Shown here: one piece after another, positions 44,923 through 53,942 of the stretch
Position numbering within the stretch: position 1 is the first letter of the stretch
Layout: each line of letters begins with the position of its first letter
Origin: VXNE01 sp965205735
Lineage (GTDB): Bacteria; Pseudomonadota; Gammaproteobacteria; Pseudomonadales; Azotimanducaceae
Assembly (NCBI GenBank): GCA_965205735.1
Contig: OZ242179.1
Span: 434,001-498,000, forward strand
Length of the DNA: 64,000 nt
Direction of reading: 5' to 3'
The notes under the pieces: model-generated
Told to the model about the DNA's origin: nothing
Seen by the model: only the letters and a program-made list of their open reading frames with translations
Database searches by the model: none
Program-made: the position numbers and the translations under genes

Positions 44923-45792
44923 CTACACCTTTTTCTGTTGTAGCGAAGCGAAGATGCCTTGCGGGCGCGCCAAGAGCATCGCCAGCAGGATCACGAAGGC
45001 GCTGACCTCGCCGAGCCCCGCCGGCAGATACAGGCCGGCGAACTGCTCCACGACGCCGATGAGCAAGCCGCCGACGATCGCCCCGGGCAAGCTGCCGAAC
45101 CCACCCACGATGGCCGCGGCGAACGCCTTGATGCCAAGAAACCCCATCATGGGATCGATCAACATCACTGGGGCGACGAGTACGCCGGCGGCGGCGGAGA
45201 TCGCTGCCGAGATGCCCCAGACCAGCGAAGTGACACGCTTGACGGGGACGCCGCTATAGTACGCCGCGAGTTGGTTTTGGGACGCCGCCTGCATGGCGAT
45301 CCCGATGCGCGAGTAGCGGAAAAACGCCCACAGCGAGATGCACAGAAAGGCGGTGCCCGCGATGACGACCAGGTTTTCGTAGCCTAGAACGACGCCACCG
45401 ACCTCCAGCACCTTGCCGGCAAACGGGACATCGAGGGTGCGGGTACCGCTGCCCCAGATCGCGCCCGCGACAGCTCGCAGGATGAAGCCGAGACCAATGG
45501 TGAGCATCAGCACGGCGAATGGCGGCTCGCCGATCATCGGCCGAAGCACGGTGCGTTCGATAGCCATGCCAAAGCCGACCATGACGACAAGCGTGAGGAA
45601 AAATCCGGCGAAGAAAGGCAGTCCCGCCAAGTTGACGAAGCTGAACGCCACGAAAGCGCCAAGCATCATCATGTCGCCCTGGGCGAAGTTCAGCATCTCG
45701 GTGGCTTTGTAGATCATCACGAAGCCAAGGGCGATGAGTCCGTAGACACACCCTTGGGAAAGGCCGCTCAGCAATAGCTGAAATACTTCCAT
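44923..45792 (-). CDS. livH: Branched-chain-type ABC permease LivH
   Basis: A 289-residue permease. Marks: LLSGLSQGCVYGLIALGFVM, IYKATEMLNFAQGDMMMLGA, GIAMQAASQNQLAAYYSGVP and VGGFGSLPGAIVGGLLIG. First transporter gene after the enoyl-CoA hydratase, 62 bp away. No LivK/LivJ-type binding protein gene is present on either side. Confidence 0.93.
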   Translation of the reverse strand: MEVFQLLLSGLSQGCVYGLIALGFVMIYKATEMLNFAQGDMMMLGAFVAFSFVNLAGLPFFAGFFLTLVVMVGFGMAIERTVLRPMIGEPPFAVLMLTIGLGFILRAVAGAIWGSGTRTLDVPFAGKVLEVGGVVLGYENLVVIAGTAFLCISLWAFFRYSRIGIAMQAASQNQLAAYYSGVPVKRVTSLVWGISAAISAAAGVLVAPVMLIDPMMGFLGIKAFAAAIVGGFGSLPGAIVGGLLIGVVEQFAGLYLPAGLGEVSAFVILLAMLLARPQGIFASLQQKKV

Positions 45793-45854
45793 TGCCTTAC
45801 GTTATCCGAGCGGTTTTGGCGGCCATCGTTTCAACGGCGCGTCGCGAAACAATG

Positions 45855-46763
45855 TCAATTTTCGCGCAGCCGGCCCGTTTCATCGCGAAACTCCGGGCCA
45901 TTGACACGCGCCCGGCCATCGCCGAACTTGGCGTCGCGATTTCGCAGCGTCTCCCGCAGACCGATCTCGCGCACGGATTCTCGGAAGCCGGAAGCGGCAG
46001 CCGTGTTGTGGCCGCGAACGTCGTTCTCGACCGCCACGCGCTGCAGGGTGCGGGCACCCATCAATTCGAGTCCCATGTTGATGATGCGCTTGTTGGCCGA
46101 CAGCAGGTCCGGATCTATCTTGCACAGGCGGTCGGCGAGTTGCTCGACTTCGTACTCCAGGTGTTCCTTTGGAACAGACTTCAATACCAGGCCGATCTGT
46201 TGCGCCTCCGACCCGGTGATGCTGTCGCCGGTGAGCATCAGGCGCTTGGCCCACTGCGGGCCGACGTTGTAGAGCCACATGTTGTTCGGCAGCGCGCCCA
46301 GGTCCCGGGCGGGCGGAAAGCCAAACAGCGCGTCGTCGGCGCAGATGATCATGTCGCACAACAGCGCCACATCGGTGCCGCCCGCGAGGCAGTAGCCATG
46401 CACTTGCGCTATGGACGGCTTGTGCATGTCGAAGAGCGCCATGCGGTAGCGTTGCGAACGCTCCATTTGCCAGGCGTCGTCATCGACGCTGCTTCTGCCC
46501 CGATAGTCGTTGTCCCCGGACTGCACCCTGGATACCGGGATATTGCCGTCAGCGCCCGTCAGGTCGTAGCCGGCCGAAAAAGCGCGGCCCGCGCCACGCA
46601 GAATCACGCAGTGAACAGCCCTGTCGTTGTCCGCCTCCCACAAGGCTTCATTCAGTTCGGACTGCAGTTTGAGCGACAGGGCGTTGAGTTTCTCCGGACG
46701 GTTGAGGGTGATCCGCGCGCGGCCGTCCGCCACGTCGTACTCGATGCTGTCGAAACCAGTCAT
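45855..46763 (-). CDS. Enoyl-CoA hydratase/isomerase-family protein
   Basis: A 302-residue crotonase-fold protein. Marks: ITLNRPEKLNALSLKLQSEL, LRGAGRAFSAGYDLTG (first oxyanion strand), VHGYCLAGGTDVALLCDMII (second oxyanion glycines), then LFGFPPARDLG. The usual catalytic glutamates of true hydratases cannot be confirmed, so hydratase, isomerase or hydrolase remains open. Its place ahead of the liv genes and ligase suggests a shared catabolic route. Confidence 0.86.
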   Translation of the reverse strand: MTGFDSIEYDVADGRARITLNRPEKLNALSLKLQSELNEALWEADNDRAVHCVILRGAGRAFSAGYDLTGADGNIPVSRVQSGDNDYRGRSSVDDDAWQMERSQRYRMALFDMHKPSIAQVHGYCLAGGTDVALLCDMIICADDALFGFPPARDLGALPNNMWLYNVGPQWAKRLMLTGDSITGSEAQQIGLVLKSVPKEHLEYEVEQLADRLCKIDPDLLSANKRIINMGLELMGARTLQRVAVENDVRGHNTAAASGFRESVREIGLRETLRNRDAKFGDGRARVNGPEFRDETGRLREN

Positions 46764-47125
46764 TCAACCCCTCCGGCTGCGTGGAACGCGCGCCGTAGGT
46801 TACCGCTTGCCAAGTGAACCCGAAAGCCTGTATCAGATATCTGATCGCACCTGAATGGGGCAGCTAACGATGCCAAGGCGTGGAGGGGATTCTTCGCGCG
46901 CGCGCACCAAAACAGGGCATGAGATTTCACGCCAAACCTCAACACTCATCCCGAAAACCTGATTACGACAGCACCTTATGCACAATGCCCTTATGGCTGG
47001 GAAGTCTGAAATAAGCCAGACAATTGAATCTATTATCTTAGAAATGCAATTTATCTAAATGTTTTTACTATAAAAGATATGCATTTTTTGGCTCCTACAA
47101 CATTTCATCCCCAATCCGTAGATAA
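46764..47125. other. 362-bp AT-rich spacer, no gene seen
   Basis: This spacer between the divergent... upstream side of the enoyl-CoA hydratase gene and the hemF stop becomes strongly AT-rich from about 46930 to 47100. It should contain the promoter of the hydratase-liv-ligase run. I found no ORF of note, no clear hairpin and no RNA gene that I could name. Confidence 0.4.
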
Positions 47126-48037
47126 TCAGTCCCCAGACTTATCCACAGCGTCCAGCCAGTCGCGCGGCGAAAGGAATCGTTCGCTGAGAGCCGACTCTGG
47201 CGAGTTCGGCGGTGGTTTGTAGTCGTAGACCCACCGTGCCCGCGGCGGCAACGAGGCCAGCACCGACTCGACGTTTCGACCTGATTGGAGTCCGTAGCGC
47301 GTACCGCGGTCCACGGCCAGGTTGAACTCCGCGTAGCGCCCACGTCGAAATAGCATGAAGTCTTCTTCGCGTTGGCCCCACGGGATCTTCGCGCGTCGCT
47401 CGAAGATAGGGGAATAGGCCGGCAGGAAGTGCTTCCCGACGCTGCCGACGAAGGCCAGGCTGGCGTCGAATCCGCCCTCGGTCCAGTCGTCGAAGAAGAC
47501 GCCGCCGACGCCGCGCGCTTCCTTGCGATGGGGCAGGTAGAAGTAGGCGTCGCAATTGGCCTTCAGCCGGGAATAGACATGATCCCCATGCGGACGGCAC
47601 GCCTCGTAGGCTGTTCGATGCCAATGCACGACATCCTCGGTGAACGGATAGAAGGGCGTCAGGTCAAAACCGCCGCCGAAATACCACTGGGGATCCTTCG
47701 TGCCGACGAGAAAGAACCGCAGATTCATGTGGGCGGTCGGCACATATGGGTTGCGCGGATGCACGATCAGCGAGATTGACGTCGCCTGAAAGGGTTGCCC
47801 CGCGAAGTGCGGGTTGCGCTCTGTCGCGGCGGCAGGGAGGCCGTCGCCGATTGCATGGGTGAACAGGACAGCAGCCTTTTCGATGTTGGCGCCGTCCTGC
47901 AGTACGCGGGATCGAGAAAGGCCGCCGCGGGGCAGGGCGGTGCTGTGTCCCCCGAACCTTCCCTCGCCGTCCAGGCGCGCAAGCCCCGCCTCGATCTCGT
48001 CCTGCAAATCGCGGAAGATCTGGCGCGCGGGCGCCAT
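47126..48037 (-). CDS. hemF: Oxygen-dependent coproporphyrinogen-III oxidase HemF
   Basis: Oxidatively decarboxylates coproporphyrinogen III to protoporphyrinogen IX using O2, in heme synthesis. 303 residues, the usual size. Marks: SLIVHPRNPYVPTAHMNLRF, WYFGGGFDLTPFYPFTEDVV, HRKEARGVGGVFFDD, FMLFRRGRYAEFNLAVDRGT and YGLQSGRNVESVLASLPP. ATG 48037 fits homologues; ATG 48064 would add nine residues. It implies aerobic or microaerobic life. It diverges from the acyl-CoA dehydrogenase gene. Confidence 0.95.
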   Translation of the reverse strand: MAPARQIFRDLQDEIEAGLARLDGEGRFGGHSTALPRGGLSRSRVLQDGANIEKAAVLFTHAIGDGLPAAATERNPHFAGQPFQATSISLIVHPRNPYVPTAHMNLRFFLVGTKDPQWYFGGGFDLTPFYPFTEDVVHWHRTAYEACRPHGDHVYSRLKANCDAYFYLPHRKEARGVGGVFFDDWTEGGFDASLAFVGSVGKHFLPAYSPIFERRAKIPWGQREEDFMLFRRGRYAEFNLAVDRGTRYGLQSGRNVESVLASLPPRARWVYDYKPPPNSPESALSERFLSPRDWLDAVDKSGD

Positions 48038-48236
48038 TCCTATCCCCACGACGCTTTTCCCCACGACGCTTTCGTTCCGGGGGCTGAGCTATCTCCGCCC
48101 ATGGCTACGCGTTCTTTCATGTGCACAACGCACCTCGCGACGGTCTTGGGGATCGCAGGCTTCCCGGCATTATGCAGTAGAATCCCGTGGTTGCTACCCC
48201 GAAGTCGCGGGCTAGATCACGCCGGCCAGATCACGA

Positions 48237-49859
48237 ATGGATAGATGCGAGCGAGCGCGAGACATCGTGGCAGATGCGCGCCGCGCGCTTGATAGAGCGG
48301 CGGCCAGGCTGCATGAAGAAGCGCAGATCGAACTCTACGACCTGGCGTTCTCCAGTGCCGAACTCACGGCTGCCGAAATCATGCTCGAGTATGCCGCGCA
48401 TGACGCGCCGCCGGACGAGCGGGCGTTCAAGGAGGCGCTGGCGCTGGCGTTCTGCGCCGAAGCGACCAGCAACCTGCAGCACAGGCTGCGGCTCCGGCCC
48501 AGCGCCTACGGTCTCAGCGCCGCCGAACTCTCGAATGACTACGTGGAGCTCGCGGATCAATACCTGTCTCCAGACCATTTGAGCGCCCTTGGACAGGCGT
48601 GGCGCGACCGAAGCGGACGGCTGCCCGATGACCACCTCGACGAGGAAAAGTCGATGATTCGCGAGACGTTCCGCCAGTTCGCGGCGGAACGCGTGGCGCC
48701 ACTGGCCGAAGCGATCCACCGCGAGGATGCCATGATTCCCGACACGATCATCGACGGCCTGCGCGATCTCGGCTGTTTCGGATTGTGTGTGCCGGAACGA
48801 TACGGTGGATTGCAGCCGGATGGGAGCGAGGATCGGCTCGGCATGGTGGTCGTAACCGAAGAACTGTCCCGAGGTTCGCTCGGTGCCGCCGGCAGCCTGA
48901 TCACGCGACCGGAAATCATGGCGCAAGCGCTGCTCGAGGGGGGCACCGAGGCGCAAAAACAACGCTGGCTACCGGGTTTGGCCGCGGGCGACCCCCTGTG
49001 CGCCGTCTCGGTCACCGAACCGGGAACAGGATCGGATGTGGCGGCGGTATCGCTGAGGGCGGAGAAGACCGAAGGCGGTTGGCGGCTCAACGGCGGCAAG
49101 ACCTGGTGTACGTTCGCCGGCAAGGCGGGGGCCATCCTCGTGCTCGCCCGGACCGACCCCGACGTCCGGCCTCCGCACCGCGGCCTATCGCTCTTCGTGG
49201 TGGAGAAACCTGTCTACGACGGACACGACTTCGAATACACCGAACCACGCGGCGGCAAGGTGTTGGGACGCGCGATACCGACCATCGGCTACCGGGGGAT
49301 GCATTCGTTCGAAATGTTCTACGACGACTTCTTCGTGCCCGATGACGCGCTGGTGGGCGAAGTTGAGGGTCGCGGCAAGGGCTTCTACTACACGATGCGC
49401 GGCTTTTCCGGAGGCCGTCTACAGACCGCGGCGCGTGCCAGCGGCCTGATGCGCGCCGCCTTCGAGGCGGCGCTGGACTACGCGGAAAACCGCAGGGTGT
49501 TCGGCCGCGCCGTGGCGGAATATCCGTTGACCCTGCAGAAGTTCGCGCGCATGGGCATGTACATCGTCGCTTGTCGGCAGTTCTCGTACGACGTCGCGCG
49601 GCGCATCGACGTCGGGAGCGGACCCGGAACGGGCCGAAACGGCGCGCAACTGGCGGCCAGCCTGGTCAAGCTGTTCGCGTGCAAGGTGGCCGAAAGCGTG
49701 ACGCGGGAAGCGATGCAGATCCACGGGGGCATGGGCTATGGCGAAGAATCAGCGGTGAGTCGCTACTTCCTCGACGCGCGCGTCCTGTCCATCTTCGAGG
49801 GTGCCGAGGAAACGCTGGCGCTGAAAGTTGTCGGTCGGGCATTGTTGCCGACAGACTAG
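48237..49859 (+). CDS. Acyl-CoA dehydrogenase with N-terminal extension, methylsuccinyl-CoA-dehydrogenase-like
   Basis: A 540-residue FAD enzyme. The first ~130 residues form a helical extension absent from short-chain enzymes. The core shows ETFRQFAAERVAPLAEAIH, FGLCVPERYGGL, CAVSVTEPGTGSDVAAV, NGGKTWCTFAGKAG, TIGYRGMHSFEM, and MQIHGGMGYGEESAVSRYFLDAR with FEGAEETL. Extension, length and the GYRGM/LQTAARA segments resemble (2S)-methylsuccinyl-CoA dehydrogenase of the ethylmalonyl-CoA pathway, but other long ACADs share this shape. No ccr, ecm or mch gene is nearby. Confidence 0.82.
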   Translation: MDRCERARDIVADARRALDRAAARLHEEAQIELYDLAFSSAELTAAEIMLEYAAHDAPPDERAFKEALALAFCAEATSNLQHRLRLRPSAYGLSAAELSNDYVELADQYLSPDHLSALGQAWRDRSGRLPDDHLDEEKSMIRETFRQFAAERVAPLAEAIHREDAMIPDTIIDGLRDLGCFGLCVPERYGGLQPDGSEDRLGMVVVTEELSRGSLGAAGSLITRPEIMAQALLEGGTEAQKQRWLPGLAAGDPLCAVSVTEPGTGSDVAAVSLRAEKTEGGWRLNGGKTWCTFAGKAGAILVLARTDPDVRPPHRGLSLFVVEKPVYDGHDFEYTEPRGGKVLGRAIPTIGYRGMHSFEMFYDDFFVPDDALVGEVEGRGKGFYYTMRGFSGGRLQTAARASGLMRAAFEAALDYAENRRVFGRAVAEYPLTLQKFARMGMYIVACRQFSYDVARRIDVGSGPGTGRNGAQLAASLVKLFACKVAESVTREAMQIHGGMGYGEESAVSRYFLDARVLSIFEGAEETLALKVVGRALLPTD

Positions 49860-49900
49860 TGTCCGGGCCCCGGGTGCCGGAACCCCCACATCCAATTGCG

Positions 49901-49916
49901 CATAATATATATTATG
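49901..49916. repeat. Perfect 16-bp AT palindrome
   Basis: CATAATATATATTATG reads the same on both strands. It lies in the short spacer between the convergent acyl-CoA dehydrogenase and gspM genes. It may be part of a terminator or a protein site; it could also be chance in an AT-rich patch. Confidence 0.5.
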
Positions 49917-49957
49917 TTAAATAGGATACTGGCTGGCGATGATCGGTGGACGTCCCA

Positions 49958-50464
49958 CTACCTGATGCTGAGTCTTGCATTGACAACGCCCTGCTCATCC
50001 TCTGCGTCGATCGCGGCCTGAACGATGCGCAGATCATCCTCGACGAGCAACCCGGTCCATCGCAACACGTCGTTGAACGCCTGCCGCTGGATTACCACGT
50101 TCACGCTGCCGTCGCTTTCCGGTCGATACCGCGCGAGGCGAACGTTCGCCTCGCGCGCGGTGGCGTCGATCAATGTCAGCAGTGAGCGGTTGGGCGCGAC
50201 CGGACCGGCGTTATCTTCGCCGCGTTGCCGGGCTTCGGCTTCGTGCGAGCGCATCCAGTCCAGTCGGTATTGCTGCTCCGCATAACGCGCCAGCGCCGTT
50301 TCGCGGAAATCGTATGCGGGAGAAAACGCGCCTGCGTACAGAATCGCCAGCATCCCCACAGTTCCGGCGACGTGAAGCAGGAGGCGCTCGCGTTGTTCCA
50401 GAGCCCGGTATCGCTGTTCGACGCCCGTGTCGCGGAACGCGGCTCGCAATCGTTCGCGGATCAT
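49958..50464 (-). CDS. gspM: Type II secretion inner-membrane protein GspM
   Basis: 168 residues: a short cytoplasmic part, one membrane helix (LLLHVAGTVGMLAILYAGAF), then a periplasmic ferredoxin-like domain with SLLTLIDATAREANVRLARY, VNVVIQRQAFNDVLRWTGLL. Works with GspL and GspE in the inner-membrane platform. ATG 50464 overlaps the gspL stop as ATGA. It is the last gsp gene here; gspN, gspC and gspD are absent. Confidence 0.85.
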   Translation of the reverse strand: MIRERLRAAFRDTGVEQRYRALEQRERLLLHVAGTVGMLAILYAGAFSPAYDFRETALARYAEQQYRLDWMRSHEAEARQRGEDNAGPVAPNRSLLTLIDATAREANVRLARYRPESDGSVNVVIQRQAFNDVLRWTGLLVEDDLRIVQAAIDAEDEQGVVNARLSIR

Positions 50465-51738
50465 CCTGACATCCTGATGCGCAAACGCGCCCGGACGATG
50501 CTGTCCCGCTCTTCCGCGCTGCTGATATCGACCGTGAGGCCCCGCCCTTCGAGTTCGAGCTTGAGTTCGTCTAGCAACGCGTAACCGGGCAACCACAGCT
50601 CGGTCGTCAACTCCCCCCGGGAATCGTTGAACGTGATCGACCTGACGTTGACGTCTGCATTTCCCTGTGTCGTGCCGGCGGCAAGTTGTCCGAGCAACGC
50701 GTGAAAAGCGGCCTGTCCGGCATCCGATTCGCGGAGCTTGGCGCGCATCTGTGCATATGCGTTGGGGACGCGGCGCTCGTTCGGGTAGATGCCCCGGTAC
50801 AGGGCCGTCGATTCGGCTTCGAGGGCAGCCGCGCGATGATTGGAAACGTAGCCTTCGGCAATCAGCACAGCCAGGGTCACGATCAACCAAAGTGCGGCCA
50901 AACCTGCGACGCCGCGCCACCCGCCGCGGGATCCACGTCTGCCCATGGACGGCGCAAACGGTCCCTGCAGCAGGTTGATCTCGGGTCGGTTGGCATCCCA
51001 CTGCGACGCAAGGAAATGGAGCACAGTGCCGCTGAGAGCTGTCCGATGGACGTTGAAACCACTGCCATCCATCCGCCAGTCTGAAGCGTCCGGACCAACA
51101 ACATCGAGTTCAAGGGTTTCGTCCGCTCCGTCAAAGCTTGCGCGAATGGACTCCAGTATGTCGGGCAGTGTCGACGCCTCGATAGTTGCGATGTGCTCGG
51201 GCGTTCTCACCAACGCCTCGTCGCCTTCCAACAGCACGGACGCCGAAGATTGGTTGCAAGGCAGCAGGCAAGCGTCCGGCACCATGTGACCTGGCCGCAA
51301 CCCGCAATCGCGCAGGCAGGTGAGCCAATCGGCAAGCAGATGTCTATCAATCAGCGCGCAGCGCACCGGCTGCCCGCGCACGATGGGCCCGTGCGCCAAG
51401 TGCATGGATTCGACATCCTGGGTGAGGTCTTCCTCTACGGCGAACGGCAAGGCGCGCCGTATTTGCGCGGCGCGACGGCCGGGCACTGCGCGGGAGAGCC
51501 AGGCGACCTGTGCGCTCGGAACAAGGACCACAAGGTTATCCGGGTCTGCCAGGGCCTCCGGCACGCCGGACATGCTAGCCATGTGGCTGAGTCCCGCCGC
51601 GTCGGTTTCGCCCTGCGCCAACGTCTGCCCGCGATCATCGCGCACCAGCCACTGACACTGAATCGTCTCGTCGACAGTCTGGTTCGCGCCACCATCCGCC
51701 CGCCCCGGCCCCGAAAGGATCCGTATGAACAGCCGCAT
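50461..51738 (-). CDS. gspL: Type II secretion inner-membrane protein GspL
   Basis: 425 residues: an actin-like cytoplasmic domain that binds GspE (VPSAQVAWLSRAVPGRRAAQ, RRALPFAVEEDL), one helix near 285-303 (LAALWLIVTLAVLIAEGYV), and a periplasmic domain for GspM. Low sequence conservation is normal; position and topology support the call. Confidence 0.87.
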   Translation of the reverse strand: MRLFIRILSGPGRADGGANQTVDETIQCQWLVRDDRGQTLAQGETDAAGLSHMASMSGVPEALADPDNLVVLVPSAQVAWLSRAVPGRRAAQIRRALPFAVEEDLTQDVESMHLAHGPIVRGQPVRCALIDRHLLADWLTCLRDCGLRPGHMVPDACLLPCNQSSASVLLEGDEALVRTPEHIATIEASTLPDILESIRASFDGADETLELDVVGPDASDWRMDGSGFNVHRTALSGTVLHFLASQWDANRPEINLLQGPFAPSMGRRGSRGGWRGVAGLAALWLIVTLAVLIAEGYVSNHRAAALEAESTALYRGIYPNERRVPNAYAQMRAKLRESDAGQAAFHALLGQLAAGTTQGNADVNVRSITFNDSRGELTTELWLPGYALLDELKLELEGRGLTVDISSAEERDSIVRARLRIRMSG

Positions 51739-51832
51739 GACCCCCTACTTCGCCGCGCTGGCGCGTTTCAGAAGCGGCGACAAGGATAACCGTTCGGTTG
51801 TTCGTAGATAAAGGCGGACCATCTTCGGCGCC

Positions 51833-52867
51833 TTATCGCCGCGTATCCGTGACGCCTGATTCGCTGACACCGGTGGTGGTGTTGTCGGCATTCGCGGACC
51901 CAGCATCGAAGATCGACGGTACGCGGCGTCCGAAATTGCGGCCTAGCAGCCGGATCTCGCCGCTTTGCGGATCGCGGTGAAGCATCGAGATCAACTCGGA
52001 GCGCGCCCCGCCGAGTTCGACCCGAACGCGCACCTCGAAGAATGCACTGGTGACAGTCAGCACTTCCGCGCTGTCCGCCAACCCGGCGTATCGCGCCTGG
52101 GCTTCGGCGACATCCCGAAACTCCCTCGGGCTTTCCATCAGGGCCTCGGCTTCTTCGAGCGTGAAAGAATGACCTAGGCTCCGCAAGATCTCGACACCGC
52201 TTGTGTTGACGTTGACCTTGAGTTCGTTGACCGGGAACAGCGCGACGTAGGGCAAAAGGCGGTCATGGATATCTTTCGTAAAGCCCGCCACCGCGAGCAT
52301 CGTGCTGGCACTGGCCGCAGTTCGGTTCGCGGCACGATACGCGGGCTCCGCCAGCAGGTAATCCTCGTCTTCGGCGCCGAGTCCGTACACGGTTTCGTCG
52401 TGGTCGATCCAGTCGAGCCAAGCGTCCGCCAGGTTGGGGTCAAGTTCGAGGTCGACCATCAGACGCTTGAGCCGTTGCAGACTCTTGGGCCCCGTGACGG
52501 CATTCAGGTTGAACCGCCGTTCCAGGTCCGAGATGACGAGTTCGATCCGCCCGCCCTCGATCTCAAACGGTTCAGTTGGCAACGACCATGTTTCGACAAG
52601 CGTGTCCACGGAGTTGTCCGTTACCCAGTCCTCGAACAGTAGTTGGCGCGCATAGGCCTCCGCGCCAAAGGCGTATTCGCGCGCCTGCGCGCCGTCAAGG
52701 ACCTGCCGCGCGTGCGCCACGGTAAGCGCGTGTCGCGAGATCATTTGGGACGCAATCGCGCTGGCGAGTGCCACGACCAGCAACACGCTGACCAATGCTA
52801 CGCCGCGAGTACGTCGAGCCTGTTCGACTGCGCGACCAGTGAGTCCAGAACTCGCGTATTGCTCCAT
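51833..52867 (-). CDS. gspK: Type II secretion minor pseudopilin GspK
   Basis: A 344-residue minor pseudopilin at the pilus tip. The N-terminus has RTRGVALVSVLLVVALASAI after a short leader; GspK characteristically lacks Glu5. The body has the alpha-domain FNLNAVTGP, AWLDWIDHDETVYGLGAEDE and VNVNTSGVEILRSL. ATG 52867 is chosen; an upstream in-frame ATG adds 10 residues. The 48-bp spacer before it is very AT-rich and may hold an internal promoter. Confidence 0.9.
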   Translation of the reverse strand: MEQYASSGLTGRAVEQARRTRGVALVSVLLVVALASAIASQMISRHALTVAHARQVLDGAQAREYAFGAEAYARQLLFEDWVTDNSVDTLVETWSLPTEPFEIEGGRIELVISDLERRFNLNAVTGPKSLQRLKRLMVDLELDPNLADAWLDWIDHDETVYGLGAEDEDYLLAEPAYRAANRTAASASTMLAVAGFTKDIHDRLLPYVALFPVNELKVNVNTSGVEILRSLGHSFTLEEAEALMESPREFRDVAEAQARYAGLADSAEVLTVTSAFFEVRVRVELGGARSELISMLHRDPQSGEIRLLGRNFGRRVPSIFDAGSANADNTTTGVSESGVTDTRR

Positions 52868-52915
52868 GTTATTCCGGTTAATATCTTTATATATCAATAT
52901 AATGGAGTTAGTAAC

Positions 52916-53557
52916 TTAATTATTTTCGAGTGTGTTATCGGCGTCTGCAGGGGTCCGCAGGGCCATGGTCGTGGGGACCGTCCACAGCCGTTCGATATCC
53001 CCGTACGGGGGCAGCGTCATCCGGACGACAACGGCGGCGAGCCTCTTCTCTTGCGCGTTGTCGCCGACATCCGGGGGCCAGAACCTGTGTTCGACCCCGG
53101 CGTAATCCACCGCGAGCACTTCCATGTCGGTGACGTCGCTCAGCAACAACTGTCGGATTGGCATGCTGTCCCGCGCGCGGTCGAGCACTGGCCAGTACAG
53201 CCGAAACAATGCGCCTTCCACCCACGCATAAGCGACCCTTTGCAACTCGGAACGGTTGTGCCCCAGGGGATTCGCCCAGCCGCGCCGGGTGAATTGCAGC
53301 AGCCCGACTCGGTCGATTTCGAAACCGGGGTGCGAATCGCCCAGTTCGTCGCGCACACTTCGATGCGCAAGTTGCTGAATGTCACGCCGTATGATTTCGA
53401 CGGCGCGCTGCGCTTCGACCAGTCGCTCGCCTCGCGCCTCGGTGCGTTCTCCCATGTCAATGATCTGGATCAATAACCGGTTCGACATGAGGCCGATAAC
53501 GGCGAATACCGCCAGGGCGACCAGCATCTCTATCAGGGTAAATCCGAAACGGCGCAC
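52916..53557 (-). CDS. gspJ: Type II secretion minor pseudopilin GspJ
   Basis: 213 residues. The prepilin cleavage region is RRFG-FTLIEMLVALAVFAVI with the conserved Phe1 and Glu5. EIIRRDIQQLAHR and a late LPPYGDIERLW fit GspJ. GTG 53557 lies one base from the gspI stop. Forms the tip trimer with GspI and GspK. Confidence 0.9.
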   Translation of the reverse strand: MRRFGFTLIEMLVALAVFAVIGLMSNRLLIQIIDMGERTEARGERLVEAQRAVEIIRRDIQQLAHRSVRDELGDSHPGFEIDRVGLLQFTRRGWANPLGHNRSELQRVAYAWVEGALFRLYWPVLDRARDSMPIRQLLLSDVTDMEVLAVDYAGVEHRFWPPDVGDNAQEKRLAAVVVRMTLPPYGDIERLWTVPTTMALRTPADADNTLENN

Positions 53558-53558
53558 G

Positions 53559-53942
53559 TCAGTGGCGCCCGATGAATGCTGTCATCGAATCGACGGGCCC
53601 CACTTCACGCCCATCTTCCAGGTAGAACACCGAGTACTCGATTCGTGACAGCGTCGGATGCGATGTCGCAACGATGTCCTCCACGATCAGCCACTCGCGG
53701 GAACCGAGCTTGACGCGGCGGCGTTGGGTCCCGTCGGACAACGGACCGCGGTTCAGCATCTGGCGCAGCCGCGCCCGCTCGACTTCGTTTTCCAGGGCCC
53801 ACCGGGCAAGCGCTCGCCGCTCGAGCGAATAGGTCTGCGCAGCCGTTTCGCCGCCGCGCACAAGCACGGTGGTCGCGACGATAGCCACGACCGCCAGTGC
53901 GACCATCAGTTCGATGAGCGTGAAGCCGCGGCCGACGCTCAA
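53559..53942 (-). CDS. gspI: Type II secretion minor pseudopilin GspI
   Basis: 127 residues with the prepilin motif MSVGRG-FTLIELMVALAVVAIV (Glu5 present), RRALARWALENEVERARLRQ and the WLIVEDIVATSHPTLSRIEY strand typical of GspI. It overlaps gspH by 4 bp. Confidence 0.9.
   Translation of the reverse strand: MSVGRGFTLIELMVALAVVAIVATTVLVRGGETAAQTYSLERRALARWALENEVERARLRQMLNRGPLSDGTQRRRVKLGSREWLIVEDIVATSHPTLSRIEYSVFYLEDGREVGPVDSMTAFIGRH

Noticed and set aside
49857..49880. CTAGTGTCCGG at the acyl-CoA dehydrogenase stop as a third MITE end
   Set aside because: No inverted partner was found downstream, and the match to the other ends is only the first few bases.
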